Below are positions 54,690 to 64,000 of a stretch of DNA of 64,000 bases, in pieces. The notes under the pieces were generated by a model. The model had not been told where the DNA came from. It saw only the letters and a list, made by a program, of their open reading frames with translations, and did no database searches. Each line of letters starts with the position of its first letter. The stretch's first letter is position 1. The stretch is taken from the NCBI GenBank assembly GCA_039545315.1, contig BCIM01000002.1:895369-959368 (forward strand), given 5' to 3'. A program made the translations under genes and the position numbers. This stretch comes from Kondoa malvinella (Eukaryota > Basidiomycota > Agaricostilbomycetes > Agaricostilbales > Kondoaceae).

Positions 54690-57343
54690 ATGACACTGGT
54701 AGATTCTTTAAAGTCTTTGGTCAACTCGAACAGCAAAAATAGCAAGACGTCGACTTCGCCCACCTCAACTTCGTCCGGACATAGCAAATCTCGCAGTATA
54801 GGCAACAGCAAGCACGCTCAAGGCATGCCTCAGCCACCGCCGCCAGCTGCTGCCGCGCCTCAGTCAGCACAACATGCGAATTATGCTGCGTTTGCGCCGG
54901 AACCTGCTACAAGAAGCGAGCGACATGACTTTGTTGGCGCAAATCCTGCTGCTGCCCAACCACAGAAGTACAGTCCCGGCTTGACCAGTGCCGCTGCTCA
55001 CCATGGAGATGACAACCGCGCAAGAGCTGAAAAGAGTGGGTCTAGCTGTTCACAATTGGCGGAATACTGGCTGATCAACTTCTCTCTGTCTCTCTCTCTT
55101 AGTGCTCGAGGCTGAACGGGCTAATCGACACAAGATGCCCGTGTATGAAGGTCTACCAAGCAATCTCGAACTTTTGACAAAGATGGGAGAGTGCGTTCTA
55201 TTTTCTCAACTCCTATCCAGCGTTCCTAATATTTTCACACCAGCGGCGCCTTCTCGAATGTATACAAGGCATATGACAAATTGTCGAAGCGCAAAGTGGC
55301 AATCAAGTGTGTGCGAAAGTACGAACTGAGCAACAACCAGGTTAGTTCACTTTTCATCAAGCTCGTGTTCTTGTCCTCTCTCTTCTTGCAAGGGACGAAC
55401 GGTGACTGATTGGCGTGCTCTCTTTCCCTCCCTCTTCCTTCCCTTCTCTACCTCGGTTGTACTTGTAAAAAATGTAGGACGGAGGCAAACATCTTGGCCC
55501 CAGTATGAAGAAGAAGCCACGTGCAACCGAGGTGGGTCAATCATAATCTCGCCTCTCTGTAGCTGCCACAATACCCCTTGTGGGACGGTCTAGCTGACTT
55601 TTGAGCTCAGGCTGATTGCGCTTCCTTTTTGTGTACACAGAGAGCCAACATTCTCAAAGAAGTACAAATTATGCGCGGCCTTCGACATGGTGGTATTGTC
55701 GAACTGCTTGCTTTCACCGAATCTCGCGAACACTACTTCCTCGTTCTTGAATTGATGTAAGCAGTCGTTATGGTTGAGCTCATCACGGGGCTGACTTGAG
55801 CGACTTCCTTACAGGGAAGGAGGAGAATTGTTCCACCAGATCGTCAAGCTCACTTACTTCAGCGAAGAGCTTTCAAGGCATGTTATCCTACAAGTGGCCA
55901 ACGGTATTCGGTATCTACACGAAGAACGCGGTGTCATCCATCGGTTAGTCCGCGCGCAAAGGCTATCGAGTTTAATTAACGTCATGCGTAACTACTAGTG
56001 ATATCAAACCCGAGAACCTGCTTTTCGACGCCATCCCCATCATCCCTTCCAAGACTTCCAAAGCTCGACCATACGATGAAGAGAAAGAAGATGAAGGTGA
56101 ATTCATTCCAGGCGTCGGTGGTGGTGGAATTGGCCGAGTCAAGATTGCCGATTTCGGTCTATCCAAGATTGTCTGGAACGAAGAGACGATGACGCCTTGC
56201 GGTACTGTTGGCTACACTGCACCAGAAATCGTCAAGGACGAACGATACAGTAAGAGCGTGGATATGTGGGCCCTCGGCTGTGTGCTGTACACTCTGTTAT
56301 GTGGTTTCCCACCTTTCTATGATGTACGCAGCTTCATCTGTCTGTTGTACTCAATTTGCTAAATGCTTACTGCGCACCGCAGGAAAGTATCAATGTTCTC
56401 ACTGAGAAGGTCGCTCGCGGTTACTATACTTTCCTTTCCCCTTGGTGGGATGACATCTCTGCTTCATGTAAGTTGGCATAGAGCTGTTCAGTAGCCATAC
56501 TGATCAGTTGGCTACGGATTTTCAGCGAAGGACCTCATCACCCACCTACTTTGTGTTGACCCAGAGAAGCGTTTCACCATCGATGAGTTCCTTGCTCACC
56601 CTTGGTGCAATGAACAACCCAACAACGACCCAGCTTCTCTAATGGCCAAGGCATCTCTTCGTGCACCAGGTGTGCAAGCCAACAATGCACCAATGGATTC
56701 TCCTCTTCTGCAAGAAGCTCGTATGGGCTCTCGCGCACCAATGCGGTCACCTGGTGTTGCCGTACTCAGAGAAGCCTTCGATGTCACCTACGCTGTGCAC
56801 AGAATGGCAGAAGAAGGCGATCGTCGTCGTGCTTACAATGGACCAGGTGGAGCAGGAGCAAGAGGTTTCCTCAACGGTCTCAATGAGGAGGAGGAAGATG
56901 ATGAAGCGATTGATATCGAGGCGACCAAGCGAAAGTATGGAGCTGGTGTGGCTCAAGTCGTGCAACAGCAAGCTGCGAGAGATCAAGCAAATGCTGCTGC
57001 TGGCAAGACACAACCGGTCACTACCAACTACCAGGGTTGGGGAGGTGCAGACAGGAAGCAAGCAGAGGCTGCGCTGTACTCAGGTAAGATCGATGCCTAC
57101 CGAGTGACACCAGCTGACCTTACGCTGCATCAGGTCAAGCGGGCTCCAGAGATCGCGGCAAGGCTTCAGGCTCGCAACGAAAAGGGTTTGAGCTCTCGAT
57201 GGATGGCGCTGTTCGTCCTTAGCTTCTTTGGTATTACTTTCGATTGACTTATGGCTGCTTTCTAGACGCTTCTCGGCAAGAGAAAGGGCAACAAAGGTCC
57301 ATCTCCACTGGCCCAGCAAATGAACGCTTCGCCTCGGCAGTAA
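54690..57343 (+). CDS. CAMK-family Ser/Thr kinase, Srk1/Rck2 (MAPK-activated) type
   Basis: Stress-signalling kinase acting below the Hog1/Sty1 MAPK in fungi. ATG at 54690 opens a Ser/Pro/Ala-rich region (MTLVDSLKSLVNSNSKNSKT). The kinase domain has KMGDGAFSNVYKA split by an intron, KRKVAIKCVRKYELS, ILKEVQIMRGLRHGGIVELL, HRDIKPENLLFDAIPIIPSK, then a family-typical insert before DFG (DEEKEDEGEFIPGVGGGGIG), VKIADFGLSKIVWNEETMTP, CGTVGYTAPEIVKDERYSKS and VDMWALGCVLYTLLCGFPPF. The C-terminal region has AFDVTYAVHRMAEEGDRR, an acidic block and a late TLLGKRKGNKGPSPLAQQ, stop at 57343. All catalytic residues are intact. About nine introns. Confidence 0.92.
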
Positions 57344-57701
57344 TACATCTCACTAACGACCATTAACGACTCAGTAATGTGAGTTAATGGTTGATGCGCA
57401 TTCAACTCATGCTCATCCGGTAGCCTTCTACTTATAGTCAACTCTATGCTCTACCAAATAGACTTGTCTCGCATCGCATCGTTTGTACATAGGGCCTCAA
57501 GTCTTTTGAGTCTGCGGCTTTGCCCTGTAATACTAGTTCTTCGCAAAAGTTTTGCATCTGAAATGTTTTTTATGCGCATATCACCTTCCTGCTCGTGTGC
57601 GCTTCTAGCATTTAGACGATGGTTATGCGACCGCTGAACTCGGGCTTGTGACGCTTGACGAGTGCAATGGCACGATTGTGCATTCCAAACTGAACACCAA
57701 G
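57344..57701. other. Intergenic stretch between convergent genes
   Basis: Contains two nearby TTAACGACTC/TTAATG-like elements around 57360-57390. No gene. Confidence 0.5.
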
Positions 57702-59975
57702 CTACATTCCACCTTGACTTGGCCCTCCTGACACACTCGTAGCTAACCAAGGCGCTGTACTCGTACTGGTCCCAAGCATAGGCTGTTCTGGCTGTCGCAG
57801 CCAAGGCGCTCCCTCCTGTCCGTTCGCAAAATCGCTCATCGGCAGGAAGCCATTCGCCTGATAGCCATCTGGCTGATGGAGCTGCGGGAAATCTAGTTGA
57901 GGGAAATCAGTCGCGGATTGCGGTTGATCTAAGGTAGGGAAGCCATTGTCTTGTGACTGGTCTAATTGAGGGAAGTTGTTTGCTTGCGGAGGTTGATTCA
58001 GCGTAGGAAAGTCTGGTAGAGGGAACATGCCATTTGCAGGCGTGTCCGGCGGTTCTTGCTTCGGCATTGAAATCGACCCCAGTTTCAGCTTGAAACCTGT
58101 CTTGACTGGTTCAGGCTGTTGAGACTGCCGCGAATCAGGCTGCTGCGATGATCTGAATTCCGGTTGCTGCGATTGACGGAACTCCATCGGCTGCTGGGAC
58201 TGCCTTGAATCTTGTGGAGGTTGACGCTGATCCAGCGGCGGTTGACTCGCTCTTTCTCCGTTCTGCATCGGCGTCCCCGTCCGATCCCTCACTTCTTTCT
58301 CTTTCTCTTTCTCCTCTTCTACTACTTCCTCAATTATCTGATCCCCTTCCGCTTCGTACACTTTTGCTCCCTTTGCATTAGGCAACTTTTCATCTCGCCA
58401 GTCTTTCTCTCGCACCCTGAAACCAGGTTGAACTTTCCTAGCCATTTGCACTTGGTTAATGTTAGTCGGGTCGAATAGACTTTCATCCGCCGCTAATGCA
58501 TAAGGCCAACTTTCGCCGTTCGGCCCTAGTGGAGCTGGTTGACCTATCCTCGTCGTGCGATTGAATAGTCTAGGTGAAGAGATCTTGCTCAATGGTCGAG
58601 TCAGGGAAGAATAGATAGTTGACGTTCGACCATGCGGGATAGGGACGAGTGCTTCAGCTGAACGAACAGGAAACGAGATTGGTTCAATAAGCGATGATTT
58701 CAGATCGAAAGGATGGAAAGTCGGGTCTGGGTCGGAAGGTGCCAACCGTAAAGGGTAAGGTAGCCAACCTGGCGTTTTGCGTTGAAAGTTCGGTCGAGTA
58801 GGTCGCATGTTGCCAAAGAGCGAGTCGGCACCAGTGTAGGTCATTTGTGATAGGTAGCCAGCTGCTTTTTTGCCTTTTGCCGTACGCATCGGCAAACCTG
58901 GTTGGTGATTCTGGTTTGCTAGTTCTCGGTAGGCTTGGTAGTAGGACGGTAGGGATGTCTTCTTTGGTTTACCGCCTGGCGAAGGAGGAGGTGAGAGACT
59001 AGGAAGAGCACTGGATGCATAGCCGCCTATGATCGCTTCAGAAATGCTTGATCGATCGTACGGGATTTCATGCCGCCATGGATCAACATGTGCACCAGTC
59101 AGATGAGCAGTGAGGTCTGGTCGATGCAGAGGATCCGGTTGGATACGCTTCGAAGTGCCTAGAGGATTCGCTCGTCGGCTTGTTGGCTCTGGTAATCGAT
59201 GAGCGCGTGCTTTTTCGAATCCAGGCAGCGGTGGAAGAAACGATGGGATGTGATCTGGAATGTCGTCTATTGATTGCCAGAGCGATTCAGGCTTAGCGTC
59301 CTCTTCTTCCGGATCTGATTCTTCCACCTCAATGACAGCAGGTTGTTCGGGCAGAGGTTCGACAGGTTTGGTCACTTTGACATCTAGATCCATGCCGTCC
59401 GCATCTGATGATACGTCCGAATCATGCGATGCAGTAGGTGACGAAGGGATCTTGACTGCAGGCATTGGCACATCTGAGGTCGAAGCAGCTGCAATTTCCG
59501 CTTCTATCTGTTCTAGCTCGACTGCTGATCTGAGGCGATACGAGTAGGTGACTGTATCTGGTGGATCTGAAGGAGCTGTAAGCGACATGACACATGAGCC
59601 CCTCATACAGCTGTGCGCACCAAGAGACTCGCCTATAAGCTGTTTTGCCATTTCGCTCAATTCTGCAGCGCCCTCTCCATCTGTGACCATAGTACTCCTC
59701 TTGGCTTCCACCAACCAATCCTCAATCGTCTCTGCATCGACGCCCAGGTTGGCCAGCGAAGTAACGACATCAGGTAAATTGCAATGCGTTCGTCCACTCG
59801 CTTCGGCGTGTTGTTTCGCTTGGTTGCCAATCAATTGCACATAGCGTGACAGGATTTCAGACAGGATCCTGATTGGCAAAGACCTCGCTGCGGTGAAGTT
59901 GGCATTCTCTTGCAAAGTCAAAATGCGCAGAGTCGTCAAAAGCAGCAAGTGCGTGGACAAATCATCCAAAGCCAT
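57702..59975 (-). CDS. Histone-fold (BTP domain) TFIID-type protein, TAF8/TAF3-like
   Basis: Single exon of 757 codons. ATG at 59975 opens a bromodomain-associated histone fold: LLTTLRILTLQENANFTAAR, LPIRILSEILSRYVQLIGNQ, THCNLPDVVTSLANLGVDAE, TIEDWLVEAK. A middle region is acidic (VIEVEESDPEEEDAKPE) and then carries IPDHIPSFLPPLPGFEKARA, the Pro-rich motif seen after the BTP fold in TAF8-type proteins. The last third is low complexity with repeats such as RQSQQPE and FPTLDQPQ/FPQLDQ. No PHD finger is present, so classic TAF3 is less likely. Probable role: TFIID assembly. Intron-free, unlike most neighbours. Confidence 0.78.
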   Translation of the reverse strand: MALDDLSTHLLLLTTLRILTLQENANFTAARSLPIRILSEILSRYVQLIGNQAKQHAEASGRTHCNLPDVVTSLANLGVDAETIEDWLVEAKRSTMVTDGEGAAELSEMAKQLIGESLGAHSCMRGSCVMSLTAPSDPPDTVTYSYRLRSAVELEQIEAEIAAASTSDVPMPAVKIPSSPTASHDSDVSSDADGMDLDVKVTKPVEPLPEQPAVIEVEESDPEEEDAKPESLWQSIDDIPDHIPSFLPPLPGFEKARAHRLPEPTSRRANPLGTSKRIQPDPLHRPDLTAHLTGAHVDPWRHEIPYDRSSISEAIIGGYASSALPSLSPPPSPGGKPKKTSLPSYYQAYRELANQNHQPGLPMRTAKGKKAAGYLSQMTYTGADSLFGNMRPTRPNFQRKTPGWLPYPLRLAPSDPDPTFHPFDLKSSLIEPISFPVRSAEALVPIPHGRTSTIYSSLTRPLSKISSPRLFNRTTRIGQPAPLGPNGESWPYALAADESLFDPTNINQVQMARKVQPGFRVREKDWRDEKLPNAKGAKVYEAEGDQIIEEVVEEEKEKEKEVRDRTGTPMQNGERASQPPLDQRQPPQDSRQSQQPMEFRQSQQPEFRSSQQPDSRQSQQPEPVKTGFKLKLGSISMPKQEPPDTPANGMFPLPDFPTLNQPPQANNFPQLDQSQDNGFPTLDQPQSATDFPQLDFPQLHQPDGYQANGFLPMSDFANGQEGAPWLRQPEQPMLGTSTSTAPWLATSVSGGPSQGGM

Positions 59976-60225
59976 GCTGATGGGGTATACAGCCGGCCAA
60001 AGGCTCCTTGGATCTACACAGGATGGGAAAGCCTTTTTGGGTAGTCGCGGTCAAGAACGGTCTCGTGGCGGGATAAATTGCACGGGACGACGAGGGCAAG
60101 AAGAGGAGGAGACTACGAAATTACAGTCTGCAAGCTACATCACAACAGAGCACTGCAACTATCCAGATCTTGCTTCACTCCAAGGAGTCGAAGAACCAAA
60201 CTTGACAACCAATACTGTACACCTC

Positions 60226-61173
60226 TCAACAGCCCTTCAAACTCTCTGAAGGTGGTTCAAACAGCAGTTCCTTGAGCACAATCAATTGCAAATCCCCTTG
60301 CTCGGCAGCGCAACGGTTGACCAACTCGAAAGCAACTTGAACGCAACCAATCTTATCGACGGATCGGAGGAAAAAGCTGCTACTTCCCCGAGGCTTTCAG
60401 TGAGCAAGAAGAGCCGCGTCTCGGAAAACGCTCCTTGAATCAGGCAGCTGACAGACCAGCGCCAGGATCCCAAAGCACCAAGTACTATGAAAGATAGGAC
60501 AGAGACAATCTTGAGTAGTTCTTCTTCATTCAGTGTGTACTGTTGGCATGTATATGGCTGGTTAAAGAGCATATGGCAGGCGGGATTTCTGTCTTTTGGT
60601 TTGCGTGAAAGACAGGGCCATCATAGTCGGTAGTAACCAAGAGCGCAAGGCGAGTAGGAAGGTAGCTGGTTTTTGTGGATTGACCTGGCCCAGTACCTGC
60701 ATACTATCTGAGCTGTGACGTGCCAGACTATCGAACCTCACCTATACCGGTCAAATTGATCAACGTAACAAGCTCCTCATGTATTTCTGTCACTGTTTCG
60801 CCTTGCTCATCCTCCTCGTCTTCACCGTGCCCTAAGCCAAATAACCTCTCACGAACAGCCAAGAACAACTCCCTTGGACTGATCGCAACTCGCTCCAGTT
60901 AAACACCGCTTCTCTCGCTTGCTTGGTGTCTGCAGGCAAGTGACTTCCACAAGAGGCGGGCGACAGATAAGGGAAGACTTGAAATACCAATGATTCAGCT
61001 AGAGGCTCGTCCTGGCTCAAGCTCTGCAGAAATGGTACAAAGGTTTCTCGAATGCGAATGCTTGACGCTGAAGGAGGACAGGACTGTTCTTGTAACGGTT
61101 CTGTCATGGATTGTGCGTTCTCGGTGCTGGACGAGCGTTGGTATTCGCTCAGCAGCTGTTGGAAGTCGCTCAT
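60226..61173 (-). CDS. Glomulin/YAP1-binding-like helical repeat protein (tentative)
   Basis: Assembled by hand from five or six exons. ATG at 61173 gives MSDFQQLLSEYQRSSSTENA. It continues RETFVPFLQSLSQDEPLAES, LVFQVFPYLSPASCG, then a 56-nt intron to AISPRELFLAVRERLFGLGH and TEIHEELVTLINLTG. Next exon: KTSYLPTRLALLVTTDYDGP and ICSLTSHIHAN, an intron, and LGALGSWRWSVSCLIQGAFS. The last exon in its own frame gives FFLRSVDKIGCVQVAFELVN, RCAAEQGDLQLIVLKELLFE, PPSESLKGC, stop at 60226. Repeated amphipathic helices and the ELLF-EPP ending resemble the glomulin/Ybp1 family, which binds the ubiquitin ligase Rbx1 or Yap1. Coding is supported by splice phase; the family name is uncertain. Confidence 0.5.
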
Positions 61174-61868
61174 GGGAAGCTCGATCTTGCAAAGTTGGCG
61201 ATCAGCTCTTGCACCGAGGGAGGAATAGCTACGCCTCGCTTGACAAGAAGATGCCAGGTTTGCTCTACGTCGAAGGGAACGCGCTAGTACAGTCGTTCGG
61301 AACGGTGTTCTGTCTGTCACGACAATAGCACACGACGCTGGCAGGATATCACAGGTCCAGGGGTATCCAGCAGGCCGTCAGGACAGGGTATAGCTTTCAT
61401 CGTTCGACGACAAGGTTGCTCCCGACAACGATTTCTCAGAGCATGGCTTTCGCGAATTTGCTCAACGTGATCCGAGTCCCCTCTGCCTGCCGAGTCCCCT
61501 CTGCCTGATCGTCGTTTCCCTTGCTCGTTGCCAGAGCTTCAATGGCGCGAATGTCATTCTGACCTTTTTTGTTCGCTTTTCGGGAGCTGGAAGGCCATAC
61601 CGCTCATTCTCGTGATATGGCTTCTGAACTTTCTTTCTGACTAATCGTCTCCGTTTCCAGCGCCGTCAAGCGAGCAAGTAGAGTAGAGGGTTGTCAATAT
61701 CGTCAAGAAAGCGCTATTGGGAGCCTATTCATTTCAACATTCCTTTGTTCTGGCTGTCTATATCAGATCGACCTGACCGCCTGGCTCTTTCCTGCTCGAC
61801 CACTTCTCGTTGCGTAGCTTCGACCTCCGCATTCCAATTCCATCACCGAATCACCAACAAGCGCCTAA
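61174..61868. other. Intergenic stretch with coding-like upstream segment
   Basis: On the minus strand, about 61190-61290 reads protein-like in a frame offset from the glomulin-like start (VEQTWHLLVKRGVAIPPSVQ, ELIANFARSSFP). It may be an upstream exon of that gene or the end of another small gene. An 18-bp tandem repeat lies at 61473-61508. Confidence 0.4.
61473..61508. repeat. 18-bp perfect tandem duplication
   Basis: Two adjacent identical copies of CCGAGTCCCCTCTGCCTG. Not in a supported exon. Confidence 0.9.
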
Positions 61869-62463
61869 ATGTCCTCTTCAGCAGGTCACCAGCCTTCTGC
61901 CGGCTACGTGTTCGTGCGCTCGCATCGATCAGCTGCTACAGTCATAAAGGAGGCAGCCGACCAGTGGTGGGAGGCTCAAACAACCTACTTTTCCCCCGGA
62001 AACCAAACTAATTACGAACCCGCTGGAAGAGCTTTGAAGACTCTCTACCAAGGCGTCATAGGAGTTGGGGGCAAGATCGTTCATCCGAAACTCGATCCCA
62101 GGGGATTGGACTTGTTGCAGTTGGCAGAGAAGAAAAAGGTGCATGACTTTGTTTCTGCGCTCAAGCCGCATCTGCCAAAGGATGATGCAGTATCGCAATC
62201 CGCGGCTGACTGGTTTCTTCTTGTGAGCAACCTTGATACTGCTTATGCTGTGCTCACTGTAGGTAATTTAAAGGCCATCTATCGATTCCCAGCACTGCAC
62301 AAAGCCATTACCTACCAGTGTTCACAGAAGACGCTCGCCGGACAAGTTCGGACCGTGTTGACGAATGAGCCGCACGTTGTAGTGAACGTCCAGCAGACAG
62401 GCGAACACTGGTACATTCTTCATCAGCTCAGCCAAGATGGTACGAGTTGGGTATACTTCTAGT
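61869..62463 (+). CDS. Hypothetical protein, single exon, 197 residues
   Basis: ATG at 61869 gives MSSSAGHQPSAGYVFVRSHR. It continues VIKEAADQWWEAQTTYFSPG, VIGVGGKIVHPKLDPRGLDL, KVHDFVSALKPHLPKDDAVS, QSAADWFLLVSNLDTAYAVL, IYRFPALHKAITYQCSQKTL and VNVQQTGEHWYILHQLSQDG, ending SWVYF at 62463 (stop 62461-62463). No signal peptide, membrane segment or intron. Mixed alpha/beta composition with several Trp. I do not recognise a family. It lies between the glomulin-like gene and UTP10, divergent from the former. Confidence 0.65.
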
Positions 62464-62986
62464 CTCCAGTAGATCTCACCTAGACTTGTACCGTTATAAA
62501 GTTTCCCACAATGCATATGTTCTCGTTCTGTGGCTGCTGAGATGTGAGCTTTCAGTCGCCGATTCTGCATAAGCTGAAGTGCGCAAGTCACTACTTTGCC
62601 TCGTAGGGATTAAAGCCCAAAAGCAAGAAGCTTGTGCTTGGATTGACATAGAGTTGGTGTCTTGGAAGCAGCAGGAGAGTAGAAGGTGTAGTGAGATTCA
62701 GCAGACAAAAACTCGTATGCCATTATAGCCTCGGCGGAGAAGAAGAACATGACCTCGAGACAGAGATGTCTGACGCGAGGAAAAAGCATGGGAAGAGCTA
62801 TGACATATATGACAGGCCAGCAGACAGATTGGTCCATGGCTCAAACGGAGGCACGACAGAAACGAGTGCAAGAGGTCTTCTCGAGGCAAGTCATATGATG
62901 CCCGAATACAGATAGCCAGACCTTTAATTCGGATGCTCTCCAACCTGTTGAAAGAAATTTGAAAATCCTTTTCCTTCAAGGCCGTC
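62464..62986. other. Intergenic stretch upstream of UTP10
   Basis: A plus-strand frame near 62691-62915 reads hydrophilic sequence (MSDARKKHGKSYDIYDRPAD from 62767) for 49 codons without other support. No gene called. Confidence 0.4.
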
Positions 62987-64000
62987 ATGTCTACGCTAGC
63001 GCAACAGCTGCAGGGCATCCAAGCCAACAATACCCAAGAGTCAGATACCCGGAGACGAGCCTCGTACCTGTTCACGCCTCGGCAAGCAGCAACTTTATCG
63101 AGAGAAGAAATATTTGGACTTGGCCAGAATGGTTTCCAAGCCTTGCTGCAGCTCGAACCTCGCTTGGATCGCTTTGAAGACGTTTTCTTCTCTGATAGAG
63201 CGAAACAAACGGATCGCACTTTGCTGTCCAAAGATGAAAATGAAAAATTGGATGCGTCGGTCGCTGCTTGTCTGCAGCTGCTGGGGCCCAATGTCCTCAT
63301 CAGACCGTGTGGTCAGCTCCTTGAATGGTTGATCAGGCAATTTCGCATCAATGAGTTCAACGTCAAGGAACTGCTCGTCCTCATGCTGCCTTACCACGAA
63401 ACACCTCAATTCGCTCAAATGCTGCAGATCTTGGAGATCAAGCCCAACACCACTTTTGCACCTCTGTTGGCTGTCAAAGCTGCTATCCAGCCTTTACCGA
63501 GACATACACTGGTCGCAAGCTTGACCAAATCGCCTGATCTATTGCGCTTTGTCGTATCGCTGCTCACTTCAGCACTTTCAGACCGAACGATTCATCGTAC
63601 ACTGATATCATTCTGGATGGCTACCCTTCTGTCCTATCTTCAGCTCAGACCAACCATCACTCAGGACGAAATGACCATTTTCCTCCCTGCCCTCTTTGGC
63701 GGTATCCGAGTTCGCTCACAACCAGAGGCTCAACTAGCATGCTACGTCCTTCTCGCATCATTAGCAACCAAAGCTTCTCTCGCACCAGACGCCATCGAGT
63801 CCATCATCACTTTAATCTCAACGCACAGAAACAAGGATGGGAAAAACGACCAAGCAGCAATTACAACCATCATTACAATCTTACAATCACAAGACGAATT
63901 ACCTAGTCTACCTGAGAAAGTCACCCGGAAACTATTAGAACGACCTGACTTTGTGCAAACTGTTCTTGATCTGGCAACAACGCATGAATTAACGCTCTTC
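62987..64000 (+). CDS. UTP10: U3 snoRNP protein UTP10/HEATR1 (3' part outside the window)
   Basis: Large HEAT-repeat protein of the small-subunit processome. ATG at 62987 opens MSTLAQQLQGIQANNTQESD, RASYLFTPRQAATLSREEIF, GLGQNGFQALLQLEPRLDRF, EDVFFSDRAKQTDRTLLSKD, ENEKLDASVAACLQLLGPNV, LIRPCGQLLEWLIRQFRINE, FNVKELLVLMLPYHETPQFA. The pattern SLLF-P-A-A, GFE-L-x-LDPRF, LFS, DRT, EWL-RRFR-H-E-N and LPYH-T is the UTP10 N-terminus. The frame stays open for 338 codons to the window edge without an intron. The full protein is normally well over 1,500 residues, so most of the gene lies beyond the window. Confidence 0.93.
   Translation, partial: MSTLAQQLQGIQANNTQESDTRRRASYLFTPRQAATLSREEIFGLGQNGFQALLQLEPRLDRFEDVFFSDRAKQTDRTLLSKDENEKLDASVAACLQLLGPNVLIRPCGQLLEWLIRQFRINEFNVKELLVLMLPYHETPQFAQMLQILEIKPNTTFAPLLAVKAAIQPLPRHTLVASLTKSPDLLRFVVSLLTSALSDRTIHRTLISFWMATLLSYLQLRPTITQDEMTIFLPALFGGIRVRSQPEAQLACYVLLASLATKASLAPDAIESIITLISTHRNKDGKNDQAAITTIITILQSQDELPSLPEKVTRKLLERPDFVQTVLDLATTHELTLF

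Noticed and set aside
1..64000. CRISPR arrays, insertion sequences, LTRs, rRNA, defence islands
   Set aside because: No regularly spaced repeats, terminal repeats, transposase, reverse transcriptase or integrase motifs were seen.

Overview
The window is ordinary nuclear chromosome from a fungus, most likely an intron-rich basidiomycete. Nearly every gene is broken by short GT-AG introns, mostly about 40-70 nt, often with CTAAC/CTGAC-like branch sites. The gene set is fungal: Kes1-type oxysterol-binding protein, COX6-type cytochrome oxidase subunit, Srk1/Rck2-like kinase, chitin deacetylase, Tfb4, UTP10 and fungal-type mitoribosomal proteins. I cannot name the class or genus from sequence alone. 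There is no sign of a plasmid, virus, integrated phage, CRISPR array, rRNA cluster or convincing tRNA gene. Exon boundaries were spliced by eye, so starts and small exons are less certain than the family calls.

Layout. 1-5.7 kb: 3' part of an OSBP gene (+), a small Ragulator LAMTOR4-like gene (-), PEX6 (+). 5.9-10 kb: a GFA/CENP-V enzyme (-), a degenerate protein kinase (-) and an unknown gene (-). 10.3-15.1 kb: an OM14-like mitochondrial outer membrane protein with 11-residue repeats (+) and EMC1 (-). 15.2-18.6 kb: a small unknown gene (-), a Q/P-rich Cys-motif protein (+), beta-carbonic anhydrase (+) and a repeat-bearing microprotein (+). 19.2-22.3 kb: divergent uS4 and eL21 ribosomal protein genes, then COX6. 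23-29.8 kb: an unknown membrane-associated protein, a small glycine/serine-rich protein, an F-box protein, a small secreted protein and a short unknown gene. 30-36.9 kb: uL10m, a small Cys protein, a small signal-anchored protein, a Ysa1-type Nudix hydrolase, a multi-pass membrane protein and GINS subunit PSF3. 37-42.6 kb: cactin, bS18m and a Pro/Ser-rich Cys-motif protein. 43-49.4 kb: exostosin-type GT47, TFIIH subunit Tfb4, chitin deacetylase and an NTF2-like protein. 49.6-64 kb: NOP58, a Cys-rich secreted protein, an Srk1/Rck2-like kinase, a TAF-type histone-fold protein, a glomulin-like protein, an orphan protein and the 5' part of UTP10 running off the window.

No operon-like logic is visible. 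Many genes are housekeeping functions (ribosome biogenesis, mitochondrial translation and respiration, transcription initiation, replication, splicing, peroxisome import, ER membrane insertion). The accessory-looking part is the set of small secreted or Cys-rich proteins, the degenerate kinase and several short multi-exon genes that a length-filtered gene caller would miss (near 1.4, 15.2, 18.3, 29.4, 31.0 and 60.2 kb). I did not find a clearly new system; the best leads are those short genes and the kinase with altered catalytic motifs.
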